From NCBI GenBank assembly GCA_023101725.1, contig JALJCO010010527.1:1-64000 (forward strand): DNA of 64,000 bases, given 5' to 3'. Position numbers and translations under genes: made by a program. Positions 31,448 to 41,298 of the stretch are shown piece by piece; the stretch's first letter is position 1, and each line of letters begins with the position of its first letter. Source of the DNA: Atherinomorus stipes. Its lineage: Eukaryota > Chordata > Actinopteri > Atheriniformes > Atherinidae. The notes below the pieces were generated by a model. It was not told the origin of the DNA. It worked only from the letters and a program-made list of their open reading frames with translations, and ran no database searches.

Positions 31448-34400
31448 CAGGACTCATCAGGACAGCATTTACAAAACCAGTTCAAACCAGGACTCATTCA
31501 GGACAGCATTTACAAAACCAGTTCTAACCAGGACTCATTCAGGACAGAATTTACAAAACCAGTTCAAACCAGGACTCATTCAGGACAGCATTTACAAAAC
31601 CAGTTCTAACCAGGACTCATTCAGGACAGCATTTCCAAAACCAGTTCTAAACCAGGACTAATTCAGGACAGCATTTACAAAACCAGTTATAACTAGGGAC
31701 TCATCAGGACAGATTTCCCCAAAACCAGTTCTAAACCAGGACTCATTCAGGACAGCATTTACAAAACCAGTTCTAACCAGGACTCATTCAGGACAGCATT
31801 TACAAAACCAGTTCTAACCAGGACTCATTCAGGACAGCATTTACAAAACCAGTTCTAACCAGGACTCATTCAGGACAGAATTTACAAAACCAGTTCTAAC
31901 CACGACTCATTCAGGACAGAATTTACAAAACCAGTTCTAACCAGGACTCATTCAGGACAGCATTTACAAAACCAGTTCTAACCAGGACTCATTCAGGACA
32001 GCATTTACAAAACCAGTTCTAACCAGGACTCATTCAGGACAGAATTTACAAAACCAGTTCTAACCACGACTCATTCAGGACAGAATTTACAAAACCAGTT
32101 CTAACCAGGACTCATTCAGGACAGCATTTACAAAACCAGTTCTAACCAGGACTCATTCAGGACAGAATTTACAAAACCAGTTCTAACCAGACTCATTCAG
32201 GACAGCATTTACAAAACCAGTTCTAACCAGGACTCATTCAGGACAGCATTTACAAAAACCAGTTCTAACTAGGACTCATTCAGGACAGAATTTACAAAAC
32301 CAGTTCTAACCAGACTCATTCAGGACAGCATTTACAAAACCAGTTCTAACCAGGACTCATTCTGGACAGAATTTACAAAACCAGTTCTTACCAGACTCAT
32401 TCAGGACAGCATTTACAAAACCAGTCCTAAACCAGGACTCATTCAGGACAGCATTTACAAAACCAGTTCTAAACCAGGACTCATTCAGGACAGCATTTAC
32501 AAAACCAGTTCTAACCAGGACTCATTCAGGACAGCATTTACAAAACCAGTTCTAAACCAGGACTCATTCAGGACAGCATTTACAAAACCAGTTCTAACCA
32601 GGACTCATTCAGGACAGCATTTACAAACCAGTTCTAACCAGGACTCATTCAGGACAGCATTTACAAAACCAGTTCTAACCAGGACTCATTCAGGACAGCA
32701 TTTACAAAAACCAGTTCTAACCAGGACTCATTCAGGACAGAATTTACAAAACCAGTTCTAACCAGGACTCATTCAGGACAGAATTTACAAACCAGTTCTA
32801 ACCAGGACTCATTCAGGACAGCATTTACAAAACCAGTTCTAACCAGGACTCATTCAGGACAGAATTTACAAAACCAGTTCTAACCAGACTCATTCAGGAC
32901 AGCATTTACAAAACCAGTTCTAACCAGGACTCATTCAGGACAACATTTACAAAACCAGTTCTAACTAGGACTCATTCAGGACAGAATTTACAAAACCAGT
33001 TCTAACCAGACTCATTCAGGACAGCATTTACAAAACCAGTTCTAACCAGGACTCATTCTGGACAGAATTTACAAAACCAGTTCTTACCAGACTCATTCAG
33101 GACAGCATTTACAAAACCAGTCCTAAACCAGGACTCATTCAGGACAGCATTTACAAAACCAGTTCTAAACCAGGACTCATTCAGGACAGCATTTACAAAA
33201 ACCAGTTCTAACCAGGACTCATTCAGGACAGCATTTACAAAACCAGTTCTAAACCAGGACTCATTCAGGACAGCATTTACAAAACCAGTTCTAACCAGGA
33301 CTCATTCAGGACAGCATTTACAAAACCAGTTCTAAACCAGGACTCATTCAGGACAGCATTTACAAAAACCAGTTCTAACCAGGACTCATTCAGGACAGCA
33401 TTTACAAAACCAGTTCTAACCAGGACTCATTCAGGACAGCATTTACAAAACCAGTTCTAACCAGGACTCATTCAGGACAGCATTTACAAAAAACCAGTTC
33501 TAACCAGGACTCATTCAGGACAGAATTTACAAAACCAGTTCTAACCAGGACTCATTCAGGACAGAATTTACAAAACCAGTTCTAACCAGGACTCATTCAG
33601 GACAGCATTTACAAAACCAGTTCTAACCAGGACTCATTCAGGACAGCATTTACAAAACCAGTTCTAACCAGGACTCATTCAGGACAGAATTTACAAAACC
33701 AGTTCTAACCACGACTCATTCAGGACAGAATTTACAAAACCAGTTCTAACCACGACTCATTCAGGACAGCATTTACAAAACCAGTTCTAACCAGGACTCA
33801 TTCAGGACAGAATTTACAAAACCAGTTCTAACCAGACTCATTCAGGACAGCATTTACAAAACCAGTTCTAACCAGGACTCATTCAGGACAGCATTTACAA
33901 AACCAGTTCTAACTAGGACTCATTCAGGACAGAATTTACAAAACCAGTTCTAACCAGGACTCATTCTGGACAGAATTTACAAAACCAGTTCTTACCAGAC
34001 TCATTCAGGACAGCATTTACAAAACCAGTCCTAAACCAGGACTCATTCAGGACAGCATTTACAAAACCAGTTCTAAACCAGGACTCATTCAGGACAGCAT
34101 TTACAAAAACCAGTTCTAACCAGGACTCATTCAGGACAGCATTTACAAAACCAGTCCTAAACCAGGACTCATTCAGGACAGCATTTACAAAACCAGTTCT
34201 AACCGGGACTCATTCAGGACAGCATTTACAAAACCAGTTCTAAACCAGGACTCATTCAGGACAGAATTTACAAAACCAGTTCTAACCAGGACTCATTCAG
34301 GACAGCATTTACAAAACCAGTTCTAACCAGGACTCATTCAGGACAGCATTTACAAAACCAGTTCTAACCAGGACTCATTCAGGACAGCATTTACAAAACC

Positions 34401-34985
34401 AGTTCTAACCAGGACTCATTCAGGACAGCATTTACAAAACCAGTCCTAAACCAGGACTCATTCAGGACAGCATTTACAAAACCAGTTCTAACCAGGACTC
34501 ATTCAGGACAGCATTTACAAAACCAGTTCTAACCACGACTCATTCAGGACAGAATTTACAAAACCAGTTCTAACCAGGACTCATTCAGGACAGCATTTAC
34601 AAAACCAGTTCTAACCAGGACTCATTCAGGACAGCATTTACAAAACCAGTTCTAACCAGGACTCATTCAGGACAGAATTTACAAAACCAGTTCTAACCAC
34701 GACTCATTCAGGACAGAATTTACAAAACCAGTTCTAACCACGACTCATTCAGGACAGCATTTACAAAACCAGTTCTAACCAGGACTCATTCAGGACAGAA
34801 TTTACAAAACCAGTTCTAACCAGACTCATTCAGGACAGCATTTACAAAACCAGTTCTAACCAGGACTCATTCAGGACAGCATTTACAAAACCAGTTCTAA
34901 CCAGGACTCATTCAGGACAGAATTTACAAAACCAGTTCTAACCACGACTCATTCAGGACAGAATTTACAAAACCAGTTCTAACCA

Positions 34986-35439
34986 TGAATCAGGGCTGTA
35001 AAATGATCTATTGCATGTTTCTGTGTTATTCTATGGTAATAATACATTAAATCACACATTAACATTAAATCATTTTGAGAGGACTGTATAGTTTTACTCT
35101 GAAACATCAGCGTTATGTCCAAATCTGCGGCACCAAGCCTTCGGCGGAGAGAATCTTACTTTACACTACGTGACACCTGGATGATGAGATGTTCACGGGC
35201 TGTAGTTTAATTCACCAGTAGAAGCACAATAACCAAGAAAAGTGATCAAACAAAGAGCGAACGCTGGTATGCAGGTCGGTCTGGTTAATAACCAGGAGGA
35301 AAGCTAGTGAAGCTGCCCCGCGGGATTTCCTCGTGGAGCGGGGGGGGGGGGGGACGCGCGGCGTGGGTATGCTCTGCAGCGACCCCCCCCCCTCATTTAC
35401 ATTTACAGTATAGTATGCTTACTATATACAGTATAAGCC
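34986..35439. other. No supported gene
   Basis: Sequence right of the minisatellite, with a G-run at 35340-35353 followed by a C-run at 35384-35392. A 73-codon frame spanning these runs is an artefact at its start and only becomes meaningful where the LINE fragment begins. Confidence 0.5.
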
Positions 35440-35787
35440 ACCCAGATAGCTCCCTTCCTTTCCTGTTAGACACCCTTGACTCCTTTGATGCATACTCGGG
35501 CTATAAACTCAATATACAAAAGACATAAATATTAGCTTTTAACTGTAACCCTTCACAACAGCTTCAGCAAAGAATCTCCACTTACTGGCCCTGCAAAGCA
35601 ATCAAATATTTGGGAATACAGTTGACAGATTGTACAAATGGTCTGTGTAAGGAAAACTATGAAAGTGTAAATAAGAAAATTAAAAAGATCTTAACAGTTA
35701 GTCAACACCCCTACTAAATCTTAGTGAAAGAATCAGTATTATAAAGATGGCCATCTTACCCAAATTTCTTATTTTGGTAAGTAATTT
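35440..35787 (+). pseudogene. L1-like ORF2 fragment, region after the catalytic motif (left half)
   Basis: The plus strand reads LLDTLDSFDAYSGYKLNIQK, then after a stop ILAFNCNPSQQLQQRIST, IKYLGIQLTD and IIKMAILPKFLIL. The order SGYKLNxxKT, KYLGI, IIKMxILPKFLxL is that of L1 ORF2 downstream of the YADD box. It is 5'-truncated and interrupted by the 1.9-kb element at 35788. The matching continuation lies at 37675-37735. Confidence 0.75.
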
Positions 35788-37660
35788 ATGGGCGCATTCA
35801 GAAAGCATAGTCCGCGAGTCTCGGTCCGTTTGGGGACTCGGTCCGGTTGGGGGTGGGGGTGGTCTTCCGGACCGAGATCGGGTTCACGTTGCACTATTGC
35901 CAAAGGAGCCAAGCAGGCCAAGAATGAGAATCTCAGGTGGCGCTGCTTTCGACGCAAGACGCACGTACAAGAAGGTTCTCACAACTTCTGTTTCCTCCAC
36001 AACGTGACATTATTTTTGTAGATTTCATCAGATCAAATATCAATAAAAGCTTTTACTTCCTTATAACTCCATGTCTGACCATGAGCCATCTTTATAGAGC
36101 TTGAGGAGTTGTCGTCACAGCGCGTCGCCCCGCCCCTCCGAACCGGCGTTCCGACATGTTGTTTGTACGCTTACTGAGAGCTACGTTGGTCGTGACTGGA
36201 GATGCTGGGTTATAATGTTGAGTGAAGGACTGTGCAGCTCTTCGCACAGTCAAGATGATCAAAAAAAAAAAAGACAAACAAGGGCGAGTTACGGTTTTTC
36301 AAGATCTCCGGTGTGAAAAAAAGAAAAAGAAAAAAGAATCAGATTGTAAACTGCTGAAGTGACAGGGGCCGCCAAGTGGCTGACAGCTGCAGTCTGAAGG
36401 AAAGAGATTAGCAACATGCAGCATGCCGTGTGTTCTCCAGCTAGTGATCCTTTGTGACTGATAATTGTGGTATCCTTAAAAGCTACTCCGTGATTCTGTC
36501 CTTGCAGATAGTTTTAATAATGAGGAATCAATCAGTACGATGTGGCACGTTAGATCCTTCCCTCACAAACGGCCGTGCTCAGCTGGGAGCAGTCATGTGG
36601 AACATGTCATCGTGTTTGCAGGAACCAGTAAACAATATTCCAGTCATACCAGTGTGCCTGTGAAGATGCTGCTTTGCTGTGAGAATGAACCGGACACTAC
36701 GACCCTGGATAAGATCGTCCTTGTTTGCTGTGCATTTGCAAACGTAGCTATGCTAAATCGTTGTTGTCAAGACGAGCACTCAAGCTAACATGAGTTGATG
36801 AAAACTCTGGTTACTTTCTTTATCTGTTTACTCGTGATGTTCGACACCACTGACATCTGCCTGACAGCTTATTTTGGTCTTTCACAAATCAGACACACAC
36901 TAATCACTGTTTTCTATTTTATAAATAAATGATTGAAACCACGTTAAATATCGTCCTCCTTACATGTTTACTGACAGCTCACAAATGTTTTCTTAACTAG
37001 CAGCATAACAGTTAACTGTGTAAAAGGCAGAATAACACTTCTCTAACATTAACAGAGCAAAATTACAAATATTACCACGTTACAAACTGATTGTGAAGAC
37101 TAAATAATTCACAATGCATCAGCCGCATGTCTCCATGGAGGACGGAGGTAAGCGGTCCAGACTGTCCCACTCTGAGCCATTCAGCTCAGATGGGTCCAGT
37201 CCGGATATGTCCCCTAGTTTCTCCAAATAAGTCTTCTTTGTGCTAGACATTAAATTATTTCTGTACGGCTTTTCTTCTTTGCTCCTTTTCCCTCCAATGT
37301 TAAAACTCCCGTCAGCTCTCGTTTTGACAGTCAAATCCGTACCAACATCATGGCGGCGCGACTCCGCTTCGCTCAGAATTGTCACGTGACTCCTCAGGCT
37401 CTATAAGTACTGCAGTCCCACACGTGTGTTTGTTGTCATAGCGTTTACCCACGTTTGACCCACAATGCAATGCAATTTGTAGTCCACTTCCTGCCTTTGG
37501 TTCACTTAAATCGGACCGAGACCTGCGTTTGCAGGCGGACCGAGTCCGCTTGTTTGTTCCGGATCAGAGTTCGTCTGTGCATTAACACCTCCCCTAACGA
37601 AGCGGACTTTCCAAGCAAACGGACTCTGATTCCAATCAGAAAAGCTTTGTGAATGCGTCC
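35788..37660. mobile_element. DNA transposon inserted in the L1-like fragment (about 1.87 kb)
   Basis: The left end GGGCGCATTCAGAAAGC and the inverted right end GGGACGCATTCACAAAGC form imperfect terminal repeats. Subterminal GACTCGGTCCG and GTCTCGGTCCG motifs on the left are mirrored by CGGACCGAGTCC and CGGACCGAGAC on the right. LINE coding resumes immediately after the right end. A minus-strand frame inside (37128-37385) resembles the N-terminus of a fish transposon-type protein. The superfamily and exact duplication are not resolved. Confidence 0.6.
37128..37385 (-). pseudogene. N-terminal fragment of a YqaJ/SWIM-type transposon protein (tentative)
   Basis: The minus-strand frame includes MSSTKKTYLEKLGDISGLDP then SELNGSEWDSLDRLPP. 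The pattern YLEKLxxISGxDP...E-W-...-LP is one I associate with the N-terminus of fish proteins that carry SWIM zinc-finger and YqaJ-type nuclease domains and behave as transposon genes. Nothing beyond the N-terminal 40 residues is present. The assignment is from memory of the family pattern, so it is tentative. Confidence 0.4.
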
Positions 37661-37674
37661 CATGTCACTATTTA

Positions 37675-37732
37675 TGTCACTACCAATCAAAATCCCAGCC
37701 CCTCAATTTTGTGACTGGGACAAACATATTTC

Positions 37733-37735
<3 letters not shown>
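37675..37735 (+). pseudogene. L1-like ORF2 fragment, right half
   Basis: The plus strand reads MSLPIKIPAPQFCDWDKHIS, the expected continuation of ILPKFLIL in the fragment ending at 35787 (L1 ORF2 pattern: LFQSLPIxIP...F..WDK.IS). It ends at the TA microsatellite, so the LINE was truncated or deleted there. Confidence 0.7.
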
Positions 37736-37766
<31 letters not shown>

Positions 37767-37861
37767 GATTTTTCATGAAAAGATAAACAGCACAACACAT
37801 AGGGACAATAAAAGGACAATGCATAAAATCATAATTATAATAATAATAAAATAATAATAAT
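37734..37861. repeat. TA dinucleotide and AT-rich microsatellite
   Basis: (TA)n at about 37735-37760 is followed by AT-rich sequence with ATAATAATAAA repeats to 37861, next to the Rex1-like fragment. Confidence 0.8.
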
Positions 37862-37864
37862 TGT

Positions 37865-38815
37865 GTGTCTGAGATGGTGGTCAGCAGCACTGGAGCACCA
37901 CAAGGAACTGTACTCTCACCATTCCTCTTTACACTGTACACCTCAGACTTCCAGTACAACTCTTATCCTGTCATCTGCAGAAATACTCTGATGACTCTGC
38001 AGTTGTGGGGTGTATTAGTGATGGACAAGAAGCTGAGTACAGGGAACTGGTCAATCAGTTTGTGAAATGGTGCAGTAACAATCAGCTCATCTTAAATACC
38101 AGCAAGACTAAAGAGATGATTGCTGACTTCAGGAGGAGCAAGAATAAGCAGCATAGTCCTGTCTACATCCTGGAAGAGGAGGTGGAGGTGGTGAAGAACT
38201 ACAAATACCTGGAGTTCAGCTGGACAACAGACTCGACTGGAAATGCAACACTGACTACATCTACAAGAAAGGTCAGAGCAGACTCTACTTCTTAAGGAAG
38301 TTGAGATCATTCAACGTCTGCACCAAGATGTTGCAGATCTTCTACAAGTCTGTTGCGGAAAGTGCAATTAGCTTTGCAGCATCTGCTGGGGAAGCAGCAT
38401 CAGAATCAGAGACTTGAAGAAACTAAACAAGCTGATCAAGAAAGCTGGTTCTGTGCTGGGGAGAACTCTGGAGCCGCTGGATCTGATCGTTCAAAAAGAA
38501 TGCTTCACAAGCTGATGAAGATGATGGAGGATTCTTCCTCCCTCTCCACAACACGGTGAAGAATCAACAGAGTGTGTTCAGTGGGAGGCTGCGTCAGGTT
38601 CACTGTAGGACGGAGAGATACAGAAATTCATTCCTGCAGCAGGATCACCCTGAAGAACAAGACTGACTGATTATTGTTATTTTATTATGTTTATTATGTT
38701 ATATTAAAAAAAAACAAAAACACCAGAAAAAAGACAAAAAAAAAAGAGCAAACTTTTTTACAATGTTGAATTTCCCTTCTGGGATAAATAAAGTATTTTT
38801 CATTTCATTTCACTA
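37865..38815 (+). pseudogene. Rex1-like LINE reverse transcriptase, 3' part with tail
   Basis: The frames read VVSSTGAPQGTVLSPFLFTL, then QKYSDDSAVVG (YSDD catalytic motif at 37984), then FVKWCSNNQLILNTSKTKEM, YILEEEVEVVKNYKYL and GQSRLYFLRKLRSFNVC, in the order of Rex1/L2/CR1-clade reverse transcriptases. At least three frame breaks are present. The 3' end carries GAATTTCCCTTCTGGGATAA followed by ATAAAGTA, the usual tail of this group. The 5' part is missing. It is inactive. Confidence 0.8.
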
Positions 38816-38978
38816 CATCCCTGAAAATTCCTGTTTGGAAAATTCCTAAACACTAAGCTATGTGACATAGAGACCGTTATCTATAATCCCATTATATACT
38901 ATCTATGTCCAAAAATCTAAACAAAATACAAGTGACAAAAAAAAGAAAGACAACATGCTACAAATGCAGGTTGAGCCG

Positions 38979-39476
38979 CGCAGCAGAACATGCAGCAGAA
39001 CGTGCAGCAGAACATGCAGCAGAACGTGCAGCAGAACATGCAGCAGAACGTGCAGCAGAACGTGCAGCAGAACATGCAGCAGAACATGCAAGCAGAACGT
39101 GCAGCAGAACATGCAAGCAGAACGTGCAGCAGAACATGCAGCAGAACGTGCAGCAGAACATGCAGCAGAACATGCAAGCAGAACGTGCAGCAGAACGTGC
39201 AGCAGAACATGCAAGCAGAACGTGCAGCAGAACGCGCAGCAGAACGTGCAGCAGAACGTGCAGCAGAACGCGCAGCAGAACATGCAAGCAGAACGTGCAG
39301 CAGAACGTGCAGCAGAACATGCAAGCAGAACGTGCAGCAGAACGTGCAGCAGAACGTGCAGCAGAACGCGCAGCAGAACATGCAAGCAGAACGTGCAGCA
39401 GAACGCGCAGCAGAACATGCAGCAGAACGTGCAGCAGAACGTGCAGCAGAACGTGCAGCAGAACGTGCAGCAGAAC
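38979..39476. repeat. 12-bp minisatellite (GCAGCAGAACRT)
   Basis: About forty copies of a 12-bp unit, GCAGCAGAACGT or GCAGCAGAACAT, are mixed with 13-bp variants containing ATGCAAGCAG. Because 12 is a multiple of three and the unit lacks stops in most frames, long open frames appear on both strands, but they have no start context or domain. The ACGT/ACAT alternation is what CpG decay on one strand would give. Confidence 0.95.
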
Positions 39477-40365
39477 CGTCCGTGCCGCAGTTCCTCACTG
39501 AAAACTTCTAACTGAAAACTTGGTGTTTTGTAGACCGTGTACTTCCTGGACTCACGCCAGTGAAAACCAGCTTTTGGATTACAGCAAGTGTTAGCCAGCT
39601 GATATTTGCATGAAGAGCAGCAGGTCTGCATCACCATGACAATGGAGCCAACACTGTGAAAGCCCCAACCTCAACAACTGGGTCAGACTCAGTAAGTTTT
39701 TCTGCTTTCCAGACCTGTGCTGGAAAGCAGTAAGAGTGGGGCTTTAACCTTTATGACATTTGCATTCAGACATGCATTCCGCTCTTTTACCTCGGGGATG
39801 TCGCTGACATGTACCGGCTGGTCTACATGTCATCAGAGCAGAACTGTTGCAGCCCGTCGTTTTGGCTGAACACACAAGGAAATGTTCCGGACAGAGTTGA
39901 AGGGAGAGCGTGGCTGTGTTGGCTTATCTGCAACATTTCCTGATGTCTGAACGTGACCGGGGCGCAATAAGTCCGTGAGGAAGCGACATGTTTCAAAAGA
40001 CAAGTCTGGTTAAAGAGCAGATGGACTTTACTGCTCATGTTCCACAGCGAAAGTCTGAAAGTTGCTGATGAGTGGATTAATTGCATAAATCAGTTCATTT
40101 GTACTAAAGGGAAGCAGAAAGAGGAAACCTTGCAGTGGAAAAGCATGGGGAACACATTTCTAAAGTGACAGTGAAGCTTAGCATGAAAAAAGATGCATTA
40201 ATAAGTATTCTATTTATCATGAAATATATTGCCATTGTGAGTCTCAACACTGTTATCTCCTATCGCAAGTTTTTTCCATTATCATGCAGCCCTAGACAGA
40301 AGTATCTCAGTTAAAGTAGCAGCAGTTTGTAAGAATCAACATTGTTCTCACTGACTCCGGGTGTG
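39477..40365. other. No supported gene
   Basis: Unique-looking sequence. ATCATGCAGCCCTAG near 40284 resembles the right end of a hAT-type MITE, but no left end was matched. Open frames are short and motif-free. Confidence 0.4.
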
Positions 40366-40398
40366 TAACTGCTAAATCAGAAATATTTAGCAGTTAAG
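40366..40398. repeat. Small hairpin
   Basis: AACTGCTAAAT and ATTTAGCAGTT form an 11-bp perfect stem around a short loop. No terminator role is implied in a eukaryotic context. Confidence 0.6.
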
Positions 40399-40647
40399 GG
40401 GTTTGGTTTGTCACTCCCCCAATGTCTGTGGTAATAGGAGGCTGTGCGTGGAGGGAGTGTACAGCCTTTTGGTTTTAGAGCTTAAAAGGGAGTCACCTGG
40501 ACATAGTATCACTCTGATCACTGAGAGTTGAAAGCAGAGTTTGATCAGCAGAGAACCTAAGGATTTGTGAGTATAACATCTAGAATTAACCATATTTCGA
40601 CATTTAAAACAATGCGGTATTGCTAGACACTTATATATATATGTGTG

Positions 40648-40678
<31 letters not shown>

Positions 40679-40680
40679 GG
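40648..40680. repeat. GA dinucleotide microsatellite
   Basis: A run of GA dinucleotides follows a short TA run at 40632-40642. Confidence 0.85.
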
Positions 40681-40689
40681 TTCATTTGT

Positions 40690-40893
40690 AAAAACAGTTA
40701 ACCATTTAGAAAAAACAGAGTTAACTACTTCTGCAAATAAACTCATTTACTTTTTCCATATTTTCACCAAATCACACTCACATGAAGTAGAGGGTGTTAA
40801 TGATGTTAAATGGAGATAGGAGGTTTGTACCCGACAGTGACGAAAAGCAGTTAACTCTGTTTTTCCTAAATGGTGGTTAACTGTTTTTGCAAA
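40690..40893. repeat. Inverted repeat, about 45-bp arms
   Basis: AAAACAGTTAACCATTTAG with AAAAAACAGAGTTAACT (40690-40730) is mirrored by AGTTAACTCTGTTTTTCC and AACTGTTTTT (40848-40893). About 110 bp separate the arms. It could be a small MITE or the ends of a decayed foldback. Confidence 0.65.
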
Positions 40894-41298
40894 AGAAACT
40901 TTATACTGTGTGTACAGTATGTATACGTATATCTGAAACTAAAGCTTCATTCAGTCCTTTTTCTTCTTCCTCTTTTTTACCTTGTTGTCATGGTTTTTGG
41001 TAAACTCCTGACCCACATGCAGACAAACTCAGGGAGTAGATGGAACAGTTAAAATAGTATTTATTAACAAAGAATGGTGTGACTGAGCTGATCCTGGCTG
41101 GGTTGTCGGTGTGGGGATCCAGAAGCTGGGAAAAGGGGTTGCACTGCCAGGGAGAGGAAGTGGATCTTGAGGTGAAGGGCATGAATGGCTGAGGCTGTGA
41201 CGTGGAAGTGGGCTGGAGAACCAGATGGTGGCTGCTGCAGAATGGCTTGGTGGGCAGGTCGTGCATAGGTTGGAGATGAAGAGCAGTTGTACCAGTGC

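Larger units (their letters stand above)
28021..34985 (+). repeat. 41-bp minisatellite array (interrupted by A2 and A3)
   Basis: The unit is GACTCATTCAGGACAGCATT followed by TACAAAACCAGTTCTAACCAG. It appears as a half unit at 28021-28049, blocks at 29549-30125 and 31448-34985, and diverged copies at 26090-26215. Variants (CAGAAT for CAGCAT, CACGACTC for CAGGACTC, CTAAACC, 40-bp CCAGACTC units) recur in blocks, showing higher-order duplication. Because 41 is not a multiple of three and the unit has TAA, no long frame exists. There are no spacers, so it is not a CRISPR array. Confidence 0.95.

Noticed and set aside
31331..31609. 92-codon frame spanning the A3 end and minisatellite
   Set aside because: It crosses a transposon boundary and reads repeat units; not a gene.
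28021..34985. Possible CRISPR array from regular 41-bp repeats (also 51395-56556)
   Set aside because: Units are contiguous with no unique spacers, no cas genes exist, and the DNA is vertebrate; these are minisatellites.
38903..39637. Long open frames on both strands (up to 244 codons) rich in Cys/Phe/Leu or Ala/Glu/Arg
   Set aside because: They are translations of a 12-bp tandem repeat with no stops; no start context, domain or flanking exon signal supports them.
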